From Episyrphus balteatus (Eukaryota; Arthropoda; Insecta; Diptera; Syrphidae): DNA of 64,000 nucleotides. Below the pieces are notes generated by a model that was not told where the DNA came from, ran no database searches, and worked only from the letters and a program-made list of their open reading frames with translations. The stretch is from the NCBI RefSeq assembly GCF_945859705.1, contig NC_079135.1, forward strand, positions 111,006,288 through 111,070,287. The letters are read 5' to 3'. Position 1 is the first letter of the stretch; every line of letters begins with the position of its first letter. The translations under genes were made by a program, and so were the position numbers. Below, in pieces: positions 44,165 through 55,667 of the stretch.

Positions 44165-47100
44165 ATGATAATTAATAAATATTTAATAATTTATTTAACA
44201 ACACTAACACTTCCATCAATTGTATTATGTCTAAGAAAATATTCAACAGCTCGAAAGGTAAAGTTAAGGTAAATTACTACAAAAATACAAATACAAAAAT
44301 ACACGTCATATTATATTATTAACAAGTTGTATTATTTATTTAATTCAGAGAAGAAGTTCGTAATATGTTTCAACATGCCTACGAAGGATACAATCGACAT
44401 GCCAGTGGTTATGACGAATTAAGACCACTTACGTGTGATGGCATTAATACTTGGGGTAGTTACTCTTTGACTTTAATTGATGCCCTCGACACGTTAGCTG
44501 TTATGGGCAACTATACAGAGTTTCGACGTGTTGCCAAATTAATTAGTGAACGAAAAGACTTTGATGCCGATATAAATGTTTCAGTATTTGAGACGAATAT
44601 TCGCATTGTTGGGGGCTTGCTTAGTGCACATTTAATGTCCCACAAAGCTGGTATGGAATTAGAACCTGGCTGGCCCTGTAATGGGCCTTTGCTTAGACTA
44701 GCCGAAGATGTGGCAAAGCGAATATTGCCGGCATTTGATACTAAAACTGGAATGCCCTATGGCACAGTCAATCTAAGACATGGAGTTCCTCCTGGGGAGA
44801 CACCAGTTACATGTACGGCTGGTGTGGGAACTTTTATAATCGAGTTCGGCGCACTTAGTCGTTTAACTGGTGACCCTATATACGAAGAAGTTGCTTTAAA
44901 TGCTATCTATTCGTTGTGGGAACATCGTTCGCCTATTGGCTTACTGGGAAACCATATCGATGTACAAACAGGAAGATGGACAGCTCAAGATGCTGGCATT
45001 GGTGCCGGAGTTGATTCGTTCTTTGAGTATCTGGTAAAAGGTTCAATAATGCTTAATCGACCTGATTTATTAGAAATGTTTCATGAAGGTCGTGCTAAAA
45101 TCGACAAGTATATGAAACGTGATGATTGGTATGTGTGGGTTGGAATGAATAAGGGACAAGTTACATTACCTGTGTTCCAGTCGCTAGAAGCTTATTGGCC
45201 AGGTGTGTTAAGTTTAATTGGTGATATTAGTCCAGCTATGAAAACATTACACACTTATCATACTGTCTGGAGGCAGTATGGATTTTTGCCAGAGTTTTAT
45301 AATATTCCTGCAGCTGAAGCTGGAGCGAATAGGGAAAGTTATCCTCTGAGACCGGAATTAGCTGAATCAGCGATGTACTTGCATAGAGCAACAAAGGATC
45401 CATTTCCGTTGGAAGTAGGAGAAGATATGATAACAAGTATTCAATATAGTGCAAAAACTTCTTGTGGATATGCAACGGTAATTAATTGATTAAATTTTTT
45501 CAAAGAATCTTGTTGTGAAGCAAGAGGAGAGGAGAAAGTGTCGCAAGCAGGTCGCGTTCCTAGAACTTGACATTTCTTCTTTCCCTATCCAAACATTTCC
45601 TTTCACGATTTACAATCTTATCCTTTTCTCTACCTTAGGCGTCTCAAAAATTTACAACTCGTCGACGGAAAGCAAAATTGTTCTAAGTCACACAAAGCAA
45701 ATTTTACAAAAGCGATATTTTTTTGCTCTTCGGTAATTCAAGTTATTATTATTTTCAGAAGGCTAATTACCTGTTTTAATTGTTTGATGTCCCATTAAAT
45801 TAAATTATTATCTGCTGAAGAAATTTTTTAGACAAAAACGCTTCTCAAATAAGTTAAACTGTATCATTATTTCATTTTCGGTAAAAAGTCGATTAAGAAC
45901 AATTTTGCTTTCCGCCGACGAACTTTGCATTCTATTATCTTTGATATATTGCAAATTATTCCAATTACTTTTGTTTTTTTTTTTACTTTACTTTTGTTTT
46001 TAAGCTATACAAAAATCTGTAACTTTTTATTTTATAAAAATAATTATGTAATTCAAATGTTCAATTTAACGCTCATTTACTTAAACACTGTCATAATTAA
46101 AACAAAAACGTTTTTTTTTTCAGAAAACGGGTTTCAAAATTTAGTATCGATCTATTTTTATATGTAAAAATTTAGTTTCTCAAATTATAGAAAGTTGAAA
46201 AAAATTAGTTTAAAAATTTTCTTCATTTCGCGTTTCTTCCACGGCAGTAATCTGTATTACCCGAACACTTTAGGCAGCTATGTTATTCAATCCAGCATTT
46301 TTTTTACTTAATTTTTATAGCAATACAAAATTACCTGACAGTAATTTTGAAAAAACCATTAATAAGACGCAAACATCAGTTTGGGCCCACTCTCCGACAT
46401 ACCGACTCGTCCTCCGCTCCTCATGCACCTTGACAAAATGTTCAAAACTCTTTTTTTTTATTTCAGATAAGAAACGTACGCGACCACCGCAAAGACAATC
46501 GAATGGAATCATTCTTCCTCTCTGAAACCACAAAATATCTTTATCTGCTCTTCGACGAGAACAATTTCTTACACAATGACGGTGGTCATGGTACACTCCA
46601 TGAAACACCCAATGGTATGTGCATTATTGATGCCGGTGGTTATATATTTAATACCGAAGGTCATCCAATTGATCCATCAGCTCTGCAGTGCTGTCATGAA
46701 CTCCCCGGCAAAGGGATGTTTGGCGATTTCGATTTTTCAAGTTATGAGAAAGACTTGCGTATGCATAATGAACGTCAACGTCGCAAGGAAGAACTTGAAA
46801 AACAAAAAAAATACACTTGTCCGGAAAGTAAAATTCAATTTGATACCAAACGCACCGACGAGAAGCTATCAATTGATATTGAAGTGGTTGATACAAAAGA
46901 AAGTGGAGTCGATTTGGCCAATGAGATGTTGGAGAACTTTAAAAAAATCCAAAATGAAGCACTCAATCCCCAACATCAATTTGAAGATTTTTCCATCAAA
47001 GATATACTCGAGGCTATGGAAGAAGTGAGTACAATTGATGAAATGCCCACCGCTTTATTAGACTTTATGAAAACTCGCATTATTGACCCTGCCAAAATAA

Positions 47101-48059
47101 GACATCTCTTCCAAATCAATTCGTCTACTCTAATGGAAATGGATTTATCAAAACCCCGTTCGATCTGGAGTTTGTATGTGGAACAACATAAATTGCGTGC
47201 CAATATTGTTGTAGTTGAGACATTGAATTTACAAAAATTTGACAAATATCAAAATGAAACGCATGCAGTTCTAAATGAAATCTTAGAATTACTTAATACA
47301 ACATTAATGGATTTGGAAAAATTGGTTAATAGTTCAAGAGTTTTGCGAATTATTTTAACTGCTCAACAATGGTATAGAACAAAAATGACCAATGCCAGTG
47401 ATATGCTCGAATTTACAAGACTCTTTGCTATCGATAGCAAAGATGAAACTAATTTCCCTGCTTTGCTGGAAGCTAAGAAGAAACTCGCCTCATTGCCCAT
47501 TCTTGATGTACCAAAAGAACATTCAATTGATTTGGAACTTTTTGAAAAGTTGAATAAACTTGCTCGATTTAAGAAACGTATGATTGATACATTCCAGAAA
47601 TTGCAATCTTTAATTGAAAGCAATGACAAAGAGACAAAGGAGGTTGACGAAGAACAATCAACAACATCACAACCATCTGCATTGACTGAAGAGGAGGAAA
47701 ATAAATCTACCAAAGATAACATTGTACCTAAGAATGATGATCTAATTTCAGTAGATTCAGAAAGAACAAGTGCTGAAGAAGAAACAACTGACGCCCCATC
47801 TTCACCTGAAAAATATTTCAAACAGAAGCCAGCTGATTCAACTGGCGAAGAGACTACAAACAATTCCATTCTAACGGATTTTGTTCATTCGATAATTAAA
47901 TCAACATTACCGCAAAAGCCAAAGTTCGATGAGCAAATGTTTTTGAAAAGGATACGCGCCCAGGGTATTTATATGAATCGGGAGCAGAAATATGAACTTT
48001 TGTCGTGTAAAGCGCCAAAGTTTTTAGAACGATTTGCTCATCGTTATCAAGTTGTGTGA
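44165..48059 (+). CDS. Edem2: ER degradation-enhancing alpha-mannosidase-like protein 2
   Basis: Trims mannose from misfolded glycoproteins in the ER lumen to commit them to ER-associated degradation. Three exons with matching phases: 44165-44268, 44349-45477 and 46467-48059; 941 residues. Exon 1 encodes a hydrophobic signal peptide (MIINKYLIIYLTTLTLPSIV). The glycosidase family 47 domain covers residues ~36-510: DELRPLTCDGINTWGSYSLT, VFETNIRIVGGLLSAHL, CTAGVGTFIIEF, DAGIGAGVDSFFEYLVKGS and LRPELAESAMYLHRATKDP, with the expected catalytic acids. EDEM2-type end: GGYIFNTEGHPIDPSALQCC. After it comes a ~370-residue acidic, Ser/Thr-rich and coiled tail with no ER-retention signal. I chose the exon 1 donor at 44269 rather than 44258 because only it keeps frame (TAR..LREEVRNMF). 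AATAAA at 48133. Confidence 0.93.
45655..45925. mobile_element. Inverted-repeat MITE in Edem2 intron 2
   Basis: Inverted blocks CTCGTCGACGGAAAGCAAAA (45656) and TTTTGCTTTCCGCCGACGAA (45900 region), both extended by TTGTTCTTAA-like sequence. About 270 bp, no coding capacity, inside the 989-bp intron. Confidence 0.65.
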
Positions 48060-48468
48060 TGAATGTAATGTTCAATTGGTTTGGAAGACCACCTAGAGCG
48101 TGATGGTATTAAGACACTATTTTTGATAATTCAATAAAAAAAGCGTATTTAAAAAAATGATGATAAAATGTTTTAGTTTAAAATTTTTAAGATGTCTATC
48201 ACCTTGTCGCTGGCTGAAAGTTATAAGGTTGTATCGGACATTCCAAAGTAATGGAGAGGACCTTAACGCTTGTTTCCAGTTTATTTCGTTAGAGGACCAA
48301 TCTATTTTCTTAAAACTTGGTGAGACTAAAGGGCTCATCATAAAGTCGATGTTTTTGTAGTTTCAACAAAAACTAATTAAGCGTAGTCAAATTATTCTCA
48401 GATAAAGAAGGTAACAGAAAAAACGCGTTCTCTTCTTCTCCGTTACCGTCTTTGTCTGTGAATAATTA

Positions 48469-49147
48469 ATGTCGAATTCCTTTCAATTTTTTGAATCGCC
48501 TCAAAAAAATCGAATTTTTGGTGTTAAAAAGGAACATGAAAACTAACCGAATTCTTTTTGCGATTGTATGTGTGTTATTTGACAATAATTTTTACACGAA
48601 CGTCAAGCTGAAATCAAATCAATAATTTTGTTTATTTCCTTAGGTAATATTAATTTAATTTTATCAAAATCAATAGGAAATTGGAGATACTATTAAGATC
48701 TGAGTGAAGATGAAGTAGAAGGTTAATTATTTTAGCCGTATGTTTTGGTTTTACAGAGAAAAAATTTCCTGAAGACATTCACGGGAAGAAAATTCACAGT
48801 AATTGCACTTTTTCACAAGAAGTATGCCAGGAAAAAATATATTTTGATCGCACATTGTTTTTTTTTTATTTATTTCATATTTTTCCGCAATAAAACACGG
48901 TATACGATTATAATTTACACTTTATTTGAAGTTGGTGTTCCAAATAAACAAATAACAAGAAGAAAACTTCCAGCTTGACGTTTGAGAAATGTCAAATGTT
49001 CCAAGTGTGTGTGCAAATCCGTGTAAATCTTTCAAAAAAGAGGGATTAAAAAAAATTCGAATTCTGCTTCGTTTGAGGCGAATTTTTTTTCTATGGAACA
49101 CGATTTTCAGAAAAAATTCGCTTCGAGATCGCCGAAAATTCGATTTT
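48469..49147 (+). mobile_element. MITE (GTCGAATTCCTTTCAATT family), copy 1
   Basis: Starts ATGTCGAATTCCTTTCAATT and runs in the same order as copy 2: GCACATTG poly-T block, AATAAACAAATAACAAGAAG, CAGCTTGACGTTTGAGAAAT, then CGCTTCGAGATCGCCGAAAA. It stops where copy 2 begins, lacking the right terminal repeat. The two are in tandem. Confidence 0.75.
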
Positions 49148-50528
49148 TATGTCGAATTCCTTTCAATTTTTTGAATCGCCTCAAAAAAATCGAATTTTTG
49201 GTGTTAAAAAGGAACATGGAAACAGATCGAATTCTTTTTGCGATTGTATGTGTGTCATTTGACAACAATTTTTACATAAACGTCAAGCTGAAACCAAAAC
49301 AATTTCTGCAAAATCAAACCAGAGATTCCTTTGATTAATAATTTTGTTTATTTTCTTCGGTAATATAGATTTATTTTAATCAGAATCAAAGGGAAATTGC
49401 AGTTATTATTAAGATCTGAGTGAAGATGAAGTAGAAGGTTATTATTTTGGCCGTATGCTGTGGTTTTACAGAGAAAAATTTTTCTGACCATAATTACGAG
49501 AAGAAAAGTCACAGTAATTTGACTTTTTCACAAGAACTATGCCAGGAAAAAATATATTTTGATCGCACATTGTTTTTTTTTTATTTATTTCATATTTTTC
49601 CGCAATAAAAATACGATATTTAATTAAAATTTTCTCTTTATTTGAAGTTGATGTTCTCAAATAAACAAACAACACGAATGAATGAATGAATGAACTTTAT
49701 TGAGACTTCAAGAAATTACATATACATTGGTGTTTTACATTCGCTTAAGTATAGGTATTTTATTTCGACCGACTTAGAATTGGTCTGGTCTAAGGGTATT
49801 AATTATTATTTACACTTTAAATATGTGTATTAACATTAAATAAACTAGTTAACAAAACAAAGATAAATTTTTATATTTCGTGTTGCTCAAGGCACGATGA
49901 CAATTTTGTACGTTTAGTGAGATACTTAAAACTAGAAAACAATAACAAAGGTTGGAAAGAGAAGGTAGCAGCATAAACTCACAGTACACTGTATGTGTAC
50001 TGGTGGCATAAACTACTCCTTCCATTTAGCAAAAGTGCTGCCAGTATACATTGTTTACAAGATATATTTTTTTTTTTAGTACTAAAGTACTATTTGTACT
50101 TTTCTTTATCACAATTTTTCAAGACTTCATTTTTTTTCTTTCTTTTTTTTTTTTTTATAAAGTATTTCTTTTACATTTCTTTTAGTAACATATTACTTTC
50201 TATAAAATGTATTGACTTAAACTAAAAAAACAATAAATAGGTACTTATTAGTAAACTTCTTAACTGCGATCAAGTCTTTTTTAGTTCATTATTATTACAG
50301 TCTCATATTGTATGTTTAAAAAATAGTAGCTATTTGTACATTTATTTATTATTATAGATTGTGTGTTTTTTTTTTTATTTTTTTTTTGTACTTTTAATTG
50401 ACAATAAAATTGAATCTAAAATTGTATTTCAATAGTAGTATACATTTTTTTTTTCTTTTCTTTATTATTTTTTTTTTTTTCTCTTTTATTTTTATTTTTT
50501 TGCTTATACCTTTTTTCGAAAACAGAGG

Positions 50529-53465
50529 CTATCCTCTGAGGTTTGAAGGGCTTGCTTTGGCATAGAAATGTGGGAGGTGGGAGGGGTCATCATCAATATC
50601 AAAAAGTTGTAATGAGGTTTGATTAATTAAACTTATCGGGGAATTGTAGTATCTGCTTTGTATTGGCACTAATATATTTTCATCATAGATATTTTTTACT
50701 AAAGGATTTTCATGGAATTCTAGTTTTTTCAGTCTTTTAGTGGCTAAATCTGTGAGGTAAGACAATAGCGGTGTTATATTGGAATCGCTATAAAGCGTTG
50801 CATTGTGAAACCATTTCCCAGAAGGTCGTCTGAATTTTGATAGGCATTTACGAATGATGACTCTTTCGTATCTCTGCAATTCTTTTGCCACAGTTGGTGA
50901 GATATAGAACCAGGATGAAAACCCGTACGCAAGTACCGGTCTTATTAGGGTCTTATACATAAGGATTTTTGTTTTGACGTTTAGTTCACGGGAATTCAGT
51001 AGCCTTTTTAGCATTGCTGACGCTGCTTTACCTTTCTTTAAAGTTTGCCTGGCATGTATATTAGTTTTAAGCTTTTCGTTTAACGTGATCCCTAAGTATT
51101 TAATGTTGTTTTTAACTGGAATGTTAGTTCCTTGGATAGCTAGGGTTAATTGCTTGCTCTCTCTTACAGCCAAATGGTGCCCTCTAGGGGACGCATTCCT
51201 AAAGCATATAAGTTCACATTTACTGCTATTTATATCTACTGCCCAGTTTTTGAAATAGTCTAAAACAAGTTCTAGGTGAATTTTTACTTTTGCAAGCGCT
51301 TCAAACGGTCGTTCGTGATTGGCCAAGATCAGCGTATCGTCAGCGTACTGAATTGTCATAGAGCTGTTTTCTTCAACAGCTGGAAAGTCATGTAAGTATA
51401 TATTGAAAAGCAACGGGCCAAGAATTGACCCTTGCGGGACACCCGATTCGACTCTAAATTCTCTTGAGAGTGAGGAATTTAATAAAACTTTTGACGTGCG
51501 TTTCGAAAGAAAATTGTTAATGATAAATATTAAATTTGTTGGAAAATGCAAAGAAATTAGTTTTGCGATCAAGCCCTTGTGCCACACTGAGTCAAATGCC
51601 TTTCTAAGATCTATTGAGCATGCAACTGTGCACTGCTTATTTCTTAAATTTTTTAAAATGTTGTCCTGGAGGTATAAAAGTGCATGCTCCGTGGAATGAG
51701 CTTTTCTGAATCCGAACTGGGAATTCGGGATGATGTTATTATCAGAGACAAAGATTAGCATTTTTTCCAATAGGACTTTTTCAAGGATCTTTCCCAGGTT
51801 CGACAACAGCGAGATTGGTCTTAAGTCTTCCACATCAAATGAATTTGTTTTCTTTTTTAACGGTATCAGTTTTCCATGTTTCCAAGCAGTCGGAAAATAA
51901 CTATTGTTGATGCAGTTATTTATTACTATAGTCAGCGGAATAGTGATCGTAGACCGAACTTTCTTGATAAGAAAGTTTGAAATGCCGTCCGGGCCTGAAG
52001 ATTTTTTATTGTTGAGATTATTCAGTATAGTTTCGATTGAAGTCAAGGTAGCGAAGTGGTTTGGCGTTGCGAGGTGGGAGGGAGTCGCCTCTGAAAACAT
52101 GCAGATCGGATTGTTTGCTGTCCAAGAGAAATAAGAGTTCGTTAATGTGCTTACGCTTAATTCAGAAAAATCGTCAATAGGGGACCTGGGCGTGTACAAG
52201 TTTGAGTAAAATTGAGAAATTGCATTAAGCTTTTCTTCATCCGTGTTGTAAGACACACCTTGATAGATCAGGGTGTCATAAGGATTTAATATACAATTTT
52301 TTTTTCTACCTGTTATTGAATTTATTTCTTTAAAGACATTATGAGATGGGATGATTTTGCGTAACCTAGCTTTGAAATTGTTATTTAAGTCTATCCTTAC
52401 AGAATCTTTGATTATTTTGCTAAGACACGAAATCCTGGAGGAAAGAGCCATATATTCCTGGCATGTTCTATTTCCAGCTCTATGAAAAATTCTTTTTAAT
52501 TTTGATTTCCAAACCTTTCTCGTTCTGAACAACTCAAGGGTGCCAGCAGAAATACGCACCTGATACGTTTTTGCCGTAAACTGGTCTGTATGCTCATTTA
52601 CGCATTCATCGATGTTAGAATTTATTAAGCTTATGTAATTGTCAATTTCATTATTAGAAAGATTTCTGTCATTAGGAATGCCGATTTCTGCCAACTTCCT
52701 TGAGAGGTCCGCGTTCAGATGGCGCCAGTTGGTGTTTGTAAATGATTGAGTAAGGTTTGGAACAGCTGTGAGAAAATTAATTCCTCCAAGATCCATGGAC
52801 AGGAAAACTGAATGATGATCCGAGATCAAATCTAGTGTTACGCAAGCATAGTTTCTAGGAACTTGCGGTGGACTTGTAAGATTGTTAGACGCTATAAAGA
52901 AATCAATATAAGATGCGGACCTAGGAAAAGATGGTCCGTCTGTGCGAATTAAATCCATATCAAGAAAGTGGCCATCTGAGAACCAGTTAAATAAGTGCGC
53001 TCCATTTGAGTTTGTTTTACTGTCACCCCAAAACGGGTGTCTAGAATTAAAGTCGCCACCTATTATGAAAAATTCAGGAAAATTTAAAGCTGAGAAAAGC
53101 GAATTAATAATATGAGGAAGTCTAGGGCCCAGATTCCCTGGGAGATAAAGCGAAACGACTATTAATGATTTTTGAACCGATCCGATCCAAAAAGGCACTG
53201 ATATTGCTGTTGCAGTAAAGAGCAAAGATCTAATTTGTAAGTTGCTGAAGGAAATTGAATTTTTTACTAATATTCCCGTTCCCACTTCACTATCATTTCG
53301 AATAAAAGTGTAATCCTTAAATTGTCTGTTGTATCTGCCCGATAGACGAGTTTCTTGTAATAATAGAAAGTGTGGTTGAATGTCTTCAAGAAGGAGACCC
53401 AGTTCAACTACCTTATCATTGCTAATTAAAGAGTTTATGTTTGTAGTTATTAGGTGTACTGACAT
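50529..53465 (-). CDS. Jockey-clade ORF2, endonuclease-reverse transcriptase
   Basis: 978 residues; nicks target DNA and copies element RNA there. An N-terminal APE-type endonuclease (residues ~1-220) shows LLLQETRLSG, GGDFNSRHPFWG (~138) and SYIDFFIAS. The reverse transcriptase (~480-760) shows LIPLKKKTNSFDVEDLRPIS, NSQFGFRKAHSTEHAL, IDLRKAFDSVWH, GVPQGSILGPLLFNIYL and the catalytic QYADDTLIL (~708). There is no RNase H domain, as in Jockey and its relatives. No stop or frameshift. Confidence 0.95.
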   Translation of the reverse strand: MSVHLITTNINSLISNDKVVELGLLLEDIQPHFLLLQETRLSGRYNRQFKDYTFIRNDSEVGTGILVKNSISFSNLQIRSLLFTATAISVPFWIGSVQKSLIVVSLYLPGNLGPRLPHIINSLFSALNFPEFFIIGGDFNSRHPFWGDSKTNSNGAHLFNWFSDGHFLDMDLIRTDGPSFPRSASYIDFFIASNNLTSPPQVPRNYACVTLDLISDHHSVFLSMDLGGINFLTAVPNLTQSFTNTNWRHLNADLSRKLAEIGIPNDRNLSNNEIDNYISLINSNIDECVNEHTDQFTAKTYQVRISAGTLELFRTRKVWKSKLKRIFHRAGNRTCQEYMALSSRISCLSKIIKDSVRIDLNNNFKARLRKIIPSHNVFKEINSITGRKKNCILNPYDTLIYQGVSYNTDEEKLNAISQFYSNLYTPRSPIDDFSELSVSTLTNSYFSWTANNPICMFSEATPSHLATPNHFATLTSIETILNNLNNKKSSGPDGISNFLIKKVRSTITIPLTIVINNCINNSYFPTAWKHGKLIPLKKKTNSFDVEDLRPISLLSNLGKILEKVLLEKMLIFVSDNNIIPNSQFGFRKAHSTEHALLYLQDNILKNLRNKQCTVACSIDLRKAFDSVWHKGLIAKLISLHFPTNLIFIINNFLSKRTSKVLLNSSLSREFRVESGVPQGSILGPLLFNIYLHDFPAVEENSSMTIQYADDTLILANHERPFEALAKVKIHLELVLDYFKNWAVDINSSKCELICFRNASPRGHHLAVRESKQLTLAIQGTNIPVKNNIKYLGITLNEKLKTNIHARQTLKKGKAASAMLKRLLNSRELNVKTKILMYKTLIRPVLAYGFSSWFYISPTVAKELQRYERVIIRKCLSKFRRPSGKWFHNATLYSDSNITPLLSYLTDLATKRLKKLEFHENPLVKNIYDENILVPIQSRYYNSPISLINQTSLQLFDIDDDPSHLPHFYAKASPSNLRG

Positions 53466-53471
53466 ATTTAT

Positions 53472-55082
53472 TTATTTGCAGAGGTTGAAAACGAACTTCA
53501 GATACTCTGAAGATTTTTGATCTGGACTTAGTTTGGTATACCAAGGCCAAAAAGCTCTAACTTTCGTTATCAATTCTGTAAGGGGAATTCCAAATAGGAC
53601 GTTAGATTCGTTGAGAAAATCTTCAAATTCATTTTTATTCGCAGTTTTATTTGCAGTCTTGCTGCTGTGGTTCTCAAAAGAACCAGTGTTTACATTAGGA
53701 ATATTCCCTCGTGCCATATCTGCATAAGATCTACCAGCTAACTTCTGGCTATTTCTAAGTAAGATTATTTTTTCCCTATATTCACAGCCAGAAAAATTAG
53801 CCGGATGACCCTCTTTTCCACAGTTGACGCATGCCGTCTTTTCTCTTCCCATGTCTGGTGTCACCTTACATTGCCCGAAATCATGTTTTTCTCGGCATTT
53901 AACGCACCTTGCGACGTTAACACAATACTGGCTTGAGTGCCCAATCCTTTGGCATCTGTAGCACTGTAAAGGACCTTTTCTTTCAAATTTCTCCCACCTG
54001 ACCCTATGGTGAAGCAAAAATCTTATTTGTTTGAGTTTATTTAAGCTTTCTTTGTCTTCTAATAGACAAGTAAACGTATCTAAGCAGATATTATTTTTCC
54101 GAGACCAACCGGTAGTAAATTCTTTAACCTCAAATATTTTTATAGACGGATCAATTCGTACGATTTCCCGTCCCACATCCGCACTCCTAAAACCAGACAA
54201 GCCCTTCAATAAAACAGCTTCCTTTTTCAAAGCTTTCGGTTTAAATGAAAAACCTTCTACATCCGACGATCTAAATATTTCAATAAAATGCTTATGAAGC
54301 TCAATATCTGCAACATAAAGCCAAACTCTTCCATAGCCCCTGTTTTCGAAACTTACAACATCTTTTTTATCTGGGAATTTTTTATCTAAATATTCAGAAA
54401 TTGTGCTTGACTGTATACCTTGCAGTTTTATTACAGGACATAATTCAGATTTTTTTAAATTAGACTTATCAATACTATTATTTACATTATTGTTATTTTC
54501 TAGTTTGTTAAAAATGTCAAACCTGTTATTTCTATTAATATGTACATCCGAGGGTTTTTGTTGAGATCCGTCCGGTAAGTTCAAGGAAATTCTCTTCCTG
54601 CTGGATGATGTTGCTGCATCTTCATTTGCGTTTGAGTTTCTCTTTCTGTATACTACTTTTTTAAATAATTCGACATCTCTGTTTAGTATATTTTCCAAGT
54701 TTCCATTTGGTGCACTTGGTATCACTTTTCCGAATGAATCTGAATGATCCATTGACATATCATTTGTACGTGTTGGTGATGATGATGGTGTTGGTGATGT
54801 TGGTAAATCACCGTTTGTCGGCGACAAGCTGACGTTTTCCGTTATAATTGGGGATTTTAGAAATTCATGAACATGATTATTATAATTGTTTTCAACGTTA
54901 TGGTAAATGCTTTGAAAATCATTCTTAGTGATTAATTGTGAAGGGAGTGTAATTCCACCTTCTGATTCTTTCACATTTATTTTCACAGTCCCGTTATCAT
55001 TACTATCGGGTGGCTTTTTCTGCCGCCCACCACTTTCACTCATCTTTCGATGAGTTTTTTTTTTATTTTCTTGCTTAGGCAC
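53472..55082 (-). CDS. Jockey-clade ORF1, nucleic-acid-binding Gag-like protein
   Basis: 536 residues; binds element RNA and forms the ribonucleoprotein. The N-terminal third is low complexity (Ser/Asn/Pro rich). The middle carries an RNA-recognition-like/PRE_C2HC region (about 225-350, GRVWLYVADIELHKHF, LLKGLSGFRSADV). Then come cysteine knuckles at about 373-430 (CYRCQRIGHSSQYC, CVKCREKHDFGQC, CVNCGKEGHPANFSGC). This arrangement is typical of Jockey-clade ORF1. The stop lies 6 nt before the ORF2 ATG, which fits termination-reinitiation. Confidence 0.92.
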   Translation of the reverse strand: MPKQENKKKTHRKMSESGGRQKKPPDSNDNGTVKINVKESEGGITLPSQLITKNDFQSIYHNVENNYNNHVHEFLKSPIITENVSLSPTNGDLPTSPTPSSSPTRTNDMSMDHSDSFGKVIPSAPNGNLENILNRDVELFKKVVYRKRNSNANEDAATSSSRKRISLNLPDGSQQKPSDVHINRNNRFDIFNKLENNNNVNNSIDKSNLKKSELCPVIKLQGIQSSTISEYLDKKFPDKKDVVSFENRGYGRVWLYVADIELHKHFIEIFRSSDVEGFSFKPKALKKEAVLLKGLSGFRSADVGREIVRIDPSIKIFEVKEFTTGWSRKNNICLDTFTCLLEDKESLNKLKQIRFLLHHRVRWEKFERKGPLQCYRCQRIGHSSQYCVNVARCVKCREKHDFGQCKVTPDMGREKTACVNCGKEGHPANFSGCEYREKIILLRNSQKLAGRSYADMARGNIPNVNTGSFENHSSKTANKTANKNEFEDFLNESNVLFGIPLTELITKVRAFWPWYTKLSPDQKSSEYLKFVFNLCK

Positions 55083-55667
55083 TTTAGTTTATAAGTTCTA
55101 TTTAAAACACTTTAATATTTTAAACCACTGCTTATAACTTTTTATGATTTTATGAATATCTTTTTTTTTTTTTTTTTATTTTATTTGGAACAATACGTCT
55201 TGTCACTACGAGAGCACAACCATCAATCACAAACAACACGAAGAAAACTTTCAGCTTGACGTTTGAGAAATGTCAAATGTTCCAAGTGTGTGTGCAAATC
55301 CGTGTAAATCTCTCAAAAAAGAAGGATTAAAAAAAATTCGAATTCTGCTTCGTTTGAGGCGATTTTTTTTTCTATGGAACATGATTTTCAGAAAAAATTC
55401 GCTTCGAGATCGCCGAAAATTCGATTTTTCAATTGAAAGGAATTCGACATAAGCTACTTTTAATTAGTTTTTCGTGAAAATTTCTAGAACATCAACTGCT
55501 CATTTGCTCGCTGTTTGCCTTACTTTAGGCAAGATATACTTTTTAGGATTTTGTCCTGAAATTCTTCATATACATATTTCAATTTACCTTCATTTAAATA
55601 TTTTAATATTATTAATGCAGTCTCCAATTTTGAAATGATAAATGCAATATATTTCTTTCGGTTTAAT

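Larger units (their letters stand above)
49679..55228 (-). mobile_element. Complete Jockey-clade non-LTR retrotransposon
   Basis: About 5.55 kb on the minus strand, 5' end at 55228. It is flanked by a 14-bp target duplication ACAAACAACACGAA (49665-49678 and 55229-55242). Two open frames (ORF1 55082-53472, ORF2 53465-50529). A 5' UTR of ~146 bp and a ~850-bp 3' UTR, which on the coding strand has several long A runs, end in AATAAAG followed by a short TTCA repeat tail instead of poly(A). Both ORFs are uninterrupted, the duplication is exact, and the host sequence is an identified MITE, so the copy is probably young and may be able to move. Confidence 0.93.
49148..55449 (+). mobile_element. MITE copy 2, split by the Jockey insertion
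   Basis: Left half 49148-49678 begins GTCGAATTCCTTTCAATT. Right half 55243-55449 ends with the inverse, AATTGAAAGGAATTCGAC. Removing 49679-55228 and one target copy joins them into one ~740-bp element whose order follows copy 1. The right half contains the same poly-frame as copy 1 (48989 and 55270 give near-identical translations), a repeat effect. Confidence 0.88.

Noticed and set aside
45515..45736. 73-residue plus-strand frame between Edem2 exons
   Set aside because: Lies in the intron and overlaps an inverted-repeat element, with no similarity I recognise.
54031..54297. Plus-strand frames inside the Jockey element (also 50974-51258, 51403-51699)
   Set aside because: Antisense shadows of ORF1 and ORF2.
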